58,331 nt of DNA from Candidatus Auribacter fodinae (GTDB lineage Bacteria; Auribacterota; Auribacteria; Auribacterales; Auribacteraceae). Under the pieces are notes generated by a model. It was not told the DNA's origin, searched no databases, and saw only the letters and a program-made list of their open reading frames with translations. The stretch spans positions 1 to 58,331 of the forward strand of contig QZJZ01000017.1 of assembly GCA_003599815.1 (NCBI GenBank), given 5' to 3'. Of this stretch, positions 9,011 through 17,400 are shown one piece after another. Numbering within the stretch: position 1 is the first letter of the stretch; each line of letters opens with the position of its first letter. The translations under genes were made by a program, and so were the position numbers.

Positions 9011-9994
9011 TTACATGAGATCATGCAGGTAAATGTCGATATTGCGTTTCCCTGTGTTTCCGTTTAAATTTAGATTGAATAATATGCTTTTTTCTTCAAG
9101 CGAGATAGTAATTTTTCCATCGCTGTACGTATAATTGACAATAGAATCTACAATGTGCGGGTTATTTCGCTGGTTGGGAGGAATCATATTGGCAATCATC
9201 TGGGCGTCTTTTATATGCATATCTCCGCCGGGAGGAACGGCGTACAGTGTGCCGCCGAGTGTCTCAAAGCGGTCGTGAACATACCGTACGTCCAGCGTGG
9301 CGTTCCATAGCCCTGTCATGCTCATTTTCGTGTTAAGGTTCAATATGGTAAATACATCAAGGGCATTGAGGTTGCTGAATGAAAAAGATCCGGTTATCAC
9401 CAGCCCGTCATTATCCTGCTGTGCAGTTACAGATCCCTTTCCTGTCCCTCCGGCGAATTCTATATGCGAACATACTACTGAGATGGTTTTATCATGTACC
9501 GTATATTCGCATTCAACGTTTTGCAGGACGAATTTTTTGTATGACGATGACCGGACAGACAACGTGCCGTTTACAATAAGCGTGTCTCCCGGCGTTCTTT
9601 TCCCGTTCATTTGAATATCCCGGACAGTGAATTCCTTGAACAGGTATTCTTTGATCGTGCATTCAAATCGTTCGAGCAGAAGGTCTGCCCTGTCGAGTAT
9701 GTAGGCGCGCCGGATGCTGTACGGATTGAACTCCGTAGAGATGCCTGATGCGTCAATGATGCCTATTGACCGGGGAGCATTAATTTTCAGATGCCGGATG
9801 TAAATTTCGTCAGGAACCTCGAAATGGGTCGTACCGATGGTGATTTCCGAATCAGGAATGAGCTCGTTCAGCCTGTCTATCAGGAGTTGCCGGGCGATAG
9901 TATCTTTCTGCTTAATAAGATATATTGTAGCGGCAATTATTAACAACATGCCGGTTATGAGGCAGAAACAAAAGAATAGAAATAATTTTTTCAT
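9011..9994 (-). CDS. Short YdbH/AsmA-like membrane-anchored protein
   Basis: The ATG at 9994 gives 327 residues. An N-terminal membrane anchor (about residues 3-27, LFLFFCFCLITGMLL) is followed by beta-rich sequence: DSEITIGTTHFEVPDEIYIRHLKI, then repeated strands such as FTVRDIQMNG, LSVRSSSYKKFVLQNVEC and ITGSFSFSNLNALDVF. This is the pattern of AsmA-like/YdbH proteins, whose beta-groove carries lipid across the periplasm. The C-terminal strands plausibly pair with the YnbE segment encoded next. E. coli YdbH is far longer (about 880 residues), so this is a minimal version. A TTG-start extension to 10072 would place 26 polar residues before the anchor and is less likely. Confidence 0.7.
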   Translation of the reverse strand: MKKLFLFFCFCLITGMLLIIAATIYLIKQKDTIARQLLIDRLNELIPDSEITIGTTHFEVPDEIYIRHLKINAPRSIGIIDASGISTEFNPYSIRRAYILDRADLLLERFECTIKEYLFKEFTVRDIQMNGKRTPGDTLIVNGTLSVRSSSYKKFVLQNVECEYTVHDKTISVVCSHIEFAGGTGKGSVTAQQDNDGLVITGSFSFSNLNALDVFTILNLNTKMSMTGLWNATLDVRYVHDRFETLGGTLYAVPPGGDMHIKDAQMIANMIPPNQRNNPHIVDSIVNYTYSDGKITISLEEKSILFNLNLNGNTGKRNIDIYLHDLM

Positions 9995-10146
9995 ATTCCG
10001 GGGCGCTTTTTGTTGTCTGTGATGAGTATCCCAATTTTTTTCATCATAATAGGTTATGATGCTGCTTGTCAAAACGAAAAGCGTTTCAGGGTATGTTAAT
10101 AATTAATCATGGCGAAATTTTTGTTGCATGACATCGGCAAGATGTT

Positions 10147-11142
10147 ATGATGAACTCTATGAATGATTCATGGGATGACTTTAAACGATCATTTTTTTCA
10201 GTAAGGAATCAGCGGATGAAAGATGTCAGGGTGTTTCCTGCGGCAGTCATCATTGGACTGATAGCCGCGGGGCTGGTTTTGTTCACGGGTATTTATACCA
10301 TAGAGACCAATGAGGTCGGGGTTGTGCTTCGGTTCGGTAAATTTATACGGATCACCGAACCGGGTATACACATTAAACTGCCGATGGGTATCGAACGGGT
10401 GTATCCGGTCAAGACCGATTATATTTTTAAAGCGGAATTCGGGTTTCGCACAAAGACCGCCGGTGTCAGGACGACCTATCAGAACAAAAGTTATGAGCAG
10501 GAATCACATATGTTGACCGGTGACCTTAACGTACTGACCATAGAGTGGATCATTCAGTATAAGATAAAAGATCCAGTTCAGATATTGTTCAATATCCGTG
10601 ATGTGGAAAAAACACTGCGCGACATATCCGAGTCGGTTATGCGTAAAAGCGTGGGGGATTACACATTCAATGAGGTGCTGACCACGAGTCGTATAGAAAT
10701 CAATAATGAAGTTCAGGAAGAGTTGCAGGCCATTTTTGATGAGTACGATGTGGGAATTCAGGTTGTGACCGTCAAACTTCAGGATGTCAACCCGCCGAAT
10801 CCTGTAAAACCGGCGTTCAACGAGGTGAACGAAGCGAAACAGGAACGGGAGAAATTAATCAATCAGGCATGGGAAGTATTTAACCAGAAAATTCCTCAGG
10901 CAAAAGGCGAAGCCCTGAAGATAGTGAAAGAAGCGGAAGGATACGCTCTGGAAAAAATCAACCGTGCGGAGGGTGACGCGAAACGGTTTGAACTGCTCTG
11001 GACTGAGTATAAAAAAGCTGAGGATGTGACCCGCAAACGGTTATATCTTGAGAACATGCAGGAAATCCTCAGTAAAGCGGGTAAGAAATATATCACGGAT
11101 ACAGACGAAAAAAGCATACTGCCATTGTTGAGGTTAGAATAA
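10147..11142 (+). CDS. hflK: HflK, SPFH/prohibitin membrane protein
   Basis: HflK forms a membrane cage with HflC that controls access to the FtsH protease. The sequence has one membrane helix (about residues 33-50, AVIIGLIAAGLVLFTGIY), an SPFH domain opening with TNEVGVVLRFGKFIRITEPGI, and a long C-terminal coiled region with VQVVTVKLQDVNPPNPVKPAF and AEGYALEKINRAEGDAKRF. The Gly-rich N-terminal tail of many HflK proteins is missing. A later ATG at 10216 with AAGGA eight bases upstream could be the true start (308 residues). The stop overlaps the hflC start by one base (TAATG), which indicates translational coupling. It is divergent from the ydbH-like gene. Confidence 0.93.
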   Translation: MMNSMNDSWDDFKRSFFSVRNQRMKDVRVFPAAVIIGLIAAGLVLFTGIYTIETNEVGVVLRFGKFIRITEPGIHIKLPMGIERVYPVKTDYIFKAEFGFRTKTAGVRTTYQNKSYEQESHMLTGDLNVLTIEWIIQYKIKDPVQILFNIRDVEKTLRDISESVMRKSVGDYTFNEVLTTSRIEINNEVQEELQAIFDEYDVGIQVVTVKLQDVNPPNPVKPAFNEVNEAKQEREKLINQAWEVFNQKIPQAKGEALKIVKEAEGYALEKINRAEGDAKRFELLWTEYKKAEDVTRKRLYLENMQEILSKAGKKYITDTDEKSILPLLRLE

Positions 11143-12095
11143 TGAACAGACGATTTGGATTAATTTTTGTTGTTTTTTCAGCGATTACGGCGATTCTGCT
11201 TGCGAACTCCTTTTATACGGTGATGGAAGGCAGGCAGGCTATCATAACGCAGTTCGGCAAGCCGGTCGGAGACCCTGTATACGAATCGGGACTGCATATA
11301 AAAATACCGTTTATACAGAAGATTACTTTTTTTGAAAAACGGGTTCTGGAATGGGACGGCTATCCTAATCAGATACCAACCAAGGATAAACGCTATATCT
11401 GGGTCGACACGACGGCACGTTGGCGTATTGAGAACCCGCTTAAATTTTACCGGTCAGTCTATAACGAGCAGGGAGCTCAGTCGAGGCTTGACGATATTAT
11501 CGATTCAGCGGTACGCGACGCCGTAACCTCGCATAACCTGATAGAAATAGTCCGTTCGTCGAACCGCCTGATTGAGGAAGCGAAAATATCTCAGCAGGAT
11601 AAGGAGTTTGTTCAGGAAGGCGCGCTTGAACCGATAAAATTCGGGCGTGACAGCCTCCATAAAATCATTGTGCAAAGCGCTCAACAGCTTGCTCCGCAGT
11701 ATGGCATAGAGATTATCGATGTCCGTATCAAAAGGGTGAATTATGTTGAAGAAGTACAGCTTAAAGTCTACGAACGAATGACTACCGAACGTAAACGAGC
11801 GGCGGAAGAGTACCGGTCTGAAGGGCGGGGTATTCGTGCTGAAATCGAAGGGCGTACTGAAAAAGAGCTGAAAGGCATATTATCGGAAGCATATAAGAAG
11901 GCGCAGGAGATTAAAGGGCTGGCAGACGCGAAAGCCACTGAAATCTATGCCGCGGCATATAACAAGGATCCCGGATTTTACGCTCTGCTGAAAACGCTGG
12001 AGACATATCAGAAGACTATCGACAAGGACACAACCGTTATTATGTCTACGGACGGAGACTATTTCAAATTTATGAAGTCATCGACACCTGAATGA
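11142..12095 (+). CDS. hflC: HflC, SPFH/prohibitin partner of HflK
   Basis: The 317-residue partner of HflK has a single N-terminal membrane helix (about residues 5-22), the SPFH opening VMEGRQAIITQFGKPVGDPV, YESGLHIKIPFIQKITFFEKR, and the typical IDVRIKRVNY...VYERMTTERKRAAEEYRSEG signature before the coiled coil. Length and order match the family. It is translated from the TAATG junction with hflK and ends 14 bases from the convergent TPR gene, with no clear terminator between them. The product is expected to face the periplasm and regulate FtsH. Confidence 0.95.
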   Translation: MNRRFGLIFVVFSAITAILLANSFYTVMEGRQAIITQFGKPVGDPVYESGLHIKIPFIQKITFFEKRVLEWDGYPNQIPTKDKRYIWVDTTARWRIENPLKFYRSVYNEQGAQSRLDDIIDSAVRDAVTSHNLIEIVRSSNRLIEEAKISQQDKEFVQEGALEPIKFGRDSLHKIIVQSAQQLAPQYGIEIIDVRIKRVNYVEEVQLKVYERMTTERKRAAEEYRSEGRGIRAEIEGRTEKELKGILSEAYKKAQEIKGLADAKATEIYAAAYNKDPGFYALLKTLETYQKTIDKDTTVIMSTDGDYFKFMKSSTPE

Positions 12096-12109
12096 TATCG
12101 GGTTATTGA

Positions 12110-13762
12110 CTATTGTTCCAGTGAACGGAGCAATGCATCAATGTCATGCGTAATTCTTGATTTTAATTCCTCGTTTGTGTCGGGAGCGATCCGGAGAGCT
12201 CCATTAAAATCATCAAGCGCTTTATCCAGTTCATTTATCATGAGAAAAGTTCTTCCTCTTTCATAGAGAATTTCCGCGTTTTGCGGGTCGCGCGACAGAA
12301 TAAATGAAAAATCATCTATTGCCTGCCTGAATTTCATTGTATTACGAAAATAATGGGCGCGTGAGGAATACGCGAGCATATTGTCAGGGTCGAGTTTAAT
12401 ACAGGTGTTGAAATCGTCCAGAGCCCATTCCAGCGCTGTCTTCGCGTATATTAAACCTCTGTATAAATAGGCGTTGGACAAATTGTTGTTCAGTGAAATC
12501 GCTTTGCTGAAATTGAAAATGGCATCTTCGTCATGATCCTGATTGTAACCGGCTATTCCGAGCTCGAAATATATATCAGGATTATCAGGCATAAGAGCCA
12601 GAGCTTTACGTAAATCGTCTTCCGATCTGGGATCTTTGATCCCATTATATGCCATACCCCTCCAGAGATAAAACGAACCGTTTTCAGGCGAATTTTGAAT
12701 CAATACGGTGAGGTCAGCTATCGCTGTATGGAATGAGCTTGTTTGTAATAAAGCGTGGGCTCGCTTTGTCCGTGCTTCATAGTTGCCGGGATCAGCGATT
12801 ATCACTGCATTTAATTCAGGAATGCTCGCAGAATATAAATTTTGTTCGTAAAAGAGTATTCCCCGTACAAGCCGAAGGTCAATATCGTCCGGTGCAAGCT
12901 TCGAAGCCCTTTCGACGGCTTGTTCCGCCGCAGGATAATTTTTCAGATGTATAGCCGCCGCGGCTTTGCCGGTCAGGGCATGAACTGAGTCGGGGTTGAT
13001 CTCAAGAGCGCGTGTGTATTCTGCGAATGCGTTTTTATGCTGGTTTTGTTTTGCGTATACATCTGCCAGTGCAAGATAACCTCGGATATCCGAGCGGTTA
13101 AGGGAAATCATCCTGTCGAAACTTTTCAGCGCGTTGTCATATTCGTTTTGCAGATAATGGATTCTTCCTGATAAGTAGTAATATTCCGGCTGTTTCGGTT
13201 CGACGTCAACAGCCTTGTTGCAGTATTCAAGCGCAGTAGAATAATTATTCAGCTCATAATGAGTGGATGCGAGATGATAATAGAGCCCTGATGCCGTATA
13301 ATGCAGTTGTTCCGCGCTGATAAAGTTATCAAGAGCGTTGTGCGGCTGATCCATCTTGAGATAGGTCTTTCCCCTCAGCATATAGAGCGCCGGCTCTTTG
13401 GGATTAAACATCAGCGCCCTGTCAAAGTCCTTGATAGCCATGGAATAGTGGTTCATATAGTAATACATTTCGCCGCGCAGAAAGAAGGCTTCATATAATC
13501 CGGGGTTGAGGCGTATTGCGGTACTGCAATCCTGTATTGCTTTGGGGTAGAGCTTGTGTTTTGAGTAAAGAGACGCCCGTTGCAGGTATAATTTCGGATT
13601 GCCGGGATACTGGGCTATAAGCACGGATATATAGTGCTCCTCCTGTATGAACGTATTTTCGGATGAAGGCTCCGTTATGTCCGGAGGAACAGTTGCGCAA
13701 CCGGATAACAGCAGGAGAATGTATATTGTCTGTATGAAAAAGAGGTTATCTGTTTTTTTCAT
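12110..13762 (-). CDS. TPR-repeat lipoprotein
   Basis: The 550-residue protein begins with a lipoprotein signal (IYILLLLSGCATVPP, lipid Cys about residue 22). The rest is about a dozen consecutive tetratricopeptide repeats, recognisable by units such as YSKHKLYPKAIQDCSTAIRL, MNHYSMAIKDFDRALMFNPK and LNNYSTALEYCNKAVDVEPK. Such lipoproteins scaffold protein complexes at the periplasmic face of a membrane. No enzymatic domain is present. The ATG at 13762 follows a TTGACA-17-TACCTT promoter by a short leader. The partner is unknown, and its neighbours (HflC and the cold-shock gene) give no direct clue. Confidence 0.88.
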   Translation of the reverse strand: MKKTDNLFFIQTIYILLLLSGCATVPPDITEPSSENTFIQEEHYISVLIAQYPGNPKLYLQRASLYSKHKLYPKAIQDCSTAIRLNPGLYEAFFLRGEMYYYMNHYSMAIKDFDRALMFNPKEPALYMLRGKTYLKMDQPHNALDNFISAEQLHYTASGLYYHLASTHYELNNYSTALEYCNKAVDVEPKQPEYYYLSGRIHYLQNEYDNALKSFDRMISLNRSDIRGYLALADVYAKQNQHKNAFAEYTRALEINPDSVHALTGKAAAAIHLKNYPAAEQAVERASKLAPDDIDLRLVRGILFYEQNLYSASIPELNAVIIADPGNYEARTKRAHALLQTSSFHTAIADLTVLIQNSPENGSFYLWRGMAYNGIKDPRSEDDLRKALALMPDNPDIYFELGIAGYNQDHDEDAIFNFSKAISLNNNLSNAYLYRGLIYAKTALEWALDDFNTCIKLDPDNMLAYSSRAHYFRNTMKFRQAIDDFSFILSRDPQNAEILYERGRTFLMINELDKALDDFNGALRIAPDTNEELKSRITHDIDALLRSLEQ

Positions 13763-13792
13763 CATTATACCGTATTTTTTTGTATAGTCTTT

Positions 13793-13821
13793 AAGGTACA
13801 GCCGTGCCGCCCGGCTGTCAA
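13793..13821 (-). promoter_or_regulatory. Sigma70 promoter for the TPR lipoprotein
   Basis: On the minus strand: TTGACA (13816-13821), a 17-base spacer, then TACCTT (13793-13798), giving a leader of about 20 bases before the ATG at 13762. Confidence 0.5.
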
Positions 13822-13856
13822 TATGAGAATTGACGTTTTAAAGGGAAGATGCAGGC

Positions 13857-13887
13857 AAAAAAAAAGCCCGGTTCAGAGAACCGGGCT
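13857..13887 (-). terminator. Intrinsic terminator of the cold-shock gene
   Basis: AGCCCGGTTC-AGA-GAACCGGGCT is a 10-base perfect stem with a 3-base loop. On the minus strand it is followed by a run of nine T, 16 bases after the csp stop codon. Confidence 0.93.
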
Positions 13888-13902
13888 GGACAATCAAACA
13901 TA

Positions 13903-14103
13903 TTATAATTTCACTACATTAGTTGCCTGATCTCCTTTGGCGCCTTGCTGAACATCAAATTGAACGTCCTGTCCTTCAGCTAAGGTTTTGTATCCATCGC
14001 CCTGAATTGCTGTGTGGTGAACGAAAATATCGTTACCGTTTTCCATAGTGATGAATCCGAAGCCTTTTTGATTACTGAACCATTTTACTTTTCCCCGAGC
14101 CAT
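13903..14103 (-). CDS. Cold-shock protein, CspA family
   Basis: The 66-residue product is a single cold-shock domain that binds single-stranded RNA/DNA and melts mRNA structure. The start [15 protein letters not shown] contains RNP1 (KGFGFI), and DIFVHHTAI contains RNP2. The [15 protein letters not shown] and GDQATNVV strands complete the OB-fold, and length is typical. AAAGGAGGG gives a very strong ribosome site about eight bases before the ATG. It sits downstream of a long untranslated leader, as in cold-regulated csp genes, and has a strong terminator, so it is monocistronic. Confidence 0.97.
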   Translation of the reverse strand: MARGKVKWFSNQKGFGFITMENGNDIFVHHTAIQGDGYKTLAEGQDVQFDVQQGAKGDQATNVVKL

Positions 14104-14357
14104 TACTTAGAGCCCTCCTTTCAAAAAAAATCAACACATAACTAATGGCCAGAGATACATCCACAAAAAAGATCATGAATGTTCCCTTCCAAATTACAAT
14201 AAATGCAGCAATTTACTACTGTAATCCGGTAATCAACACACAGGTACAAACTATGTAGCTCTAGTAATTAATTGCACGGAACCTACTCTTGTAAATTACT
14301 CCGAACTTTCAAAATAACAAACACTGTTAATAATATCGGATATTAACAGAAATAGTA
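14104..14357 (-). other. Long 5' leader of the cold-shock gene
   Basis: About 250 untranslated, A/T-rich bases lie between the predicted transcription start (near 14357) and the csp ATG. Leaders of this size on csp genes are known to act as RNA thermosensors in enterobacteria; the same role here is an inference. No gene was seen in this gap. Confidence 0.5.
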
Positions 14358-14363
14358 AAGTTA

Positions 14364-14392
14364 ATTATCGTATATTCCTGATCAATTGTCAA
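14364..14392 (-). promoter_or_regulatory. Sigma70 promoter of the cold-shock gene
   Basis: On the minus strand: perfect TTGACA (14387-14392), a 17-base spacer and GATAAT (14364-14369), which is close to ideal. Confidence 0.7.
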
Positions 14393-14409
14393 CAACGAAG
14401 CAAAGATAT

Positions 14410-17400
14410 TTATAACGATTGCTCAATTAATTTTAAGCCGCGTCCGTTAGTATTGATCCCCGACTGTGCGGGAACATTTTGTAACATGTTATCGTTCTGC
14501 TTAGTAAGTGTATAAAAAGAATAAAGCAGTCTTCCCGGGTCTTTGTATATCATTTGTGACGCTATTTCAATAACTTTTTCACGCAAAACAGGGAAATCGT
14601 ACAAGATGCGCTGAAGAATGGCAATTCCTTTTTTGAAAATTTCCGTATTTTCATCGCCGTCAACGTAATATTGCTCAAGATAGGAGAGCGTTTCCTCTTC
14701 TTCAGGAAGGATGATGTTCATGTTGATAATCTGCCGGATCAGCGCGTGAGCCTGATGGTGCACAATATTTGATGTAAACACTGCTTCAAGTAACGCATAG
14801 CATTCAGGGGACGTACTGTTTTCTCTGAATGCAGTGGCTATTTCCGCTTCACTAAAGTCATTAAAAATATGATCTGCCATAAGGGAAAACAAACCTCTGG
14901 CATTAGGGAGGCGCTCTGCAATCGGAATATCAAGCTGGTGCCCCAGTTTCCGGGCGAACAGTTTGTCCGGATGGGCGTTTAAAAGGTTATATAATTCCTG
15001 AGGATGCTCGTCTATCAGGGAGCGTATGAATTCCTTGTAATAGGGTAGGTTCGCCTGATAGGGAGGTTCCTGAAAAAGGCCTCCGAGGATATATCCGTCT
15101 TCAATGCGCAGTCCGCCGTCGACCGGTATTTCATCGCGGACGCCGAGCATCAGTGCCCGTATGTTTTTAGGCAATGCCGCGAGTTGTGTGTGGGGTGTGT
15201 CCATAAAAATGTACAGGTAACTGGTGTCAGCCTCGGTGATTTCATATTCCTTCGCCGCGGATTTAACTGCGGCAAGCAGAGCGTCTTTGGTCGCGAAATC
15301 GGATAGTTTTATCAGCGCGTCGAGCGGTTCCGTGTTCGCCGAAGCAAACATAAGATGGCTTCTGCGCCTGAGGTCGCCGCTTAGGTTAATGCGTTTCGCC
15401 AGCTCTTCCAGATCTGTGCCTGACCACCATGCGGGATTCAGTTCAATCATGAATGCAAGGATGAGCGGAAAATCAGTAAATATTTTTTCTGCGTACCGGT
15501 TGTCCATGCTTCTCAGCATGTCCTGAGCCTGCTGGAATTGCTGATTTCTGAGCATGTTTTCTATGTTCTGTCCTGTTTTGAGAAGCATGCGTGCTGTTTT
15601 TAAGTGCAGTCCGGCGTTCACCGAGCCATTGACTGACAAAGATGACCGTGTTCTCATATGGTGTTCGGTGAATTTTGAACTTGATGCCCTGCCCGGGAGA
15701 GAAGGCTGTTTCCCGGTATACCATGATGTGGTGTTGCCCTGAGACACGATACCGCCTGATCTGTTGCGGAACGGATTACGTTCACCAGCGTTATTCCCTT
15801 CATCATCGCTTTTTGAAATAATGTTGACGGATTGGATTACAGGATACCCGCCATCCAGTTGTCCTTTAAAATTGTGCCATGCGTCCGGGCCGAGCCTGAA
15901 AAGTTTATATTTTATAAAAAAGGCGGCCTGAACGTTATCCAGATCAGCGTTTTGTTCCTGTTTCGGCAACTGAGCATAGTTGCTGTACCAGTGATAGTAG
16001 CTGACAACAGCCGTATTCGAGGCAATATACACGTTATCCTGATCGAGCTGGTAGGCTCGCGTCATATTCTCGAATGCGGCGTCAATATTGCCTGTGATGA
16101 ACGCGTGTTTGGCGCGGCTGACAAAAAGAAAGGCGTCAAGCGTAGTTTGTGAAACGCCGCTGACCATATCTTGTGTCAGGTATTGAAAACGGCTGGGGGA
16201 TATAAGGTTATGCTGTGTTGTCCCTGCGGAAGTGACTGAAGCTATGATGCCGTTCAGTTTTGCGTTTTCGGGCGGTTTGGGTATATTGTGTATTTTCATG
16301 GTGCCGTCAGAAAATTTGATCAGGTTGGCCGCGTGCAGTTCGACATAACCGTCTATTTCATATTCGAGTATGACTTTATGTATGTCCAGCCCGAACCGCG
16401 AACCGATCATATCGAATAGTTTGCAGTACCCGAGGCAGTTCGCCTGTTTTTTCTCAAACATATCCGACAGCTCGTTAATTTCCTCGGCAGGGGAAAACTG
16501 TGAGCGTATGAGGGACGACAGCCAGTCAACCAGTGTCGATTCCAGCGCAGTACGTTCCTGAACCGATTCCATATTTCGAAGCGCGTATGCTATTTTTTGT
16601 TGTAACGCCACGATGTCGGCTTCGGTGTTTTTTGTATCCAGAAATGCCCTGACCGCTTCAGGAACAGGTTGTGTCGTGATTTGCCAGAACCGCCGTTGTA
16701 ACTGGGCGGATATCCATCCTGAAAGTATCCTGTTAAGCCTGTCCGGTTCAACACGGGCTTTGTCCAGGGTATAGTCGATTGCGTTGCGTACAAGAGTATA
16801 CTCCAGTTTCCTTTTGAACTGATCGAATGAGATAGCCGGATCATTAATGAACGAATTCAGTTGATCTACAACACCGGGTTTCAGTGTTGTACTGAGCGGT
16901 ACAGACGGTACACGGGCAATGTCGGCAAGGTATTCGTCTGAAACATTCTTAAATGCCGGCAGTTGATTTTTTTCCAGAAAAGCTTTGCCTTCAGGAATAA
17001 GCTGAAGCCGAGCGGTGTGCCAGTCCAGCTCAAAGGAATATGCGGTATGCAAAATGGCGTATGCCTGTCCGAGCAGGTAATCGCGTTTTTCGCCGTCAGG
17101 CAGTTTGTTTGCGGCGGATAACAGTGTATTTGCGGTTTCTTTCATGAAATAGATATTGTCGGAATCATTGACGCGAGCCCTGTACTCACTGCCAAGCAGG
17201 TGAGTGACTTCGTGAGGAAGGAAGAACCAGAAGTCAGACCGTGACGCGGTTTCGTTAAAATAAATAGTGTTATCTATGGTTGTTGCGATTTTTCCTTTTA
17301 TGCGCGGGTCTGTATCAGGCAGTACCTGAATATCTATGACAATACCGTTTGCCTGAAGCATGCGTGCGGCGATTGCGACAGCCATTTTGTCGTCTCTGAC

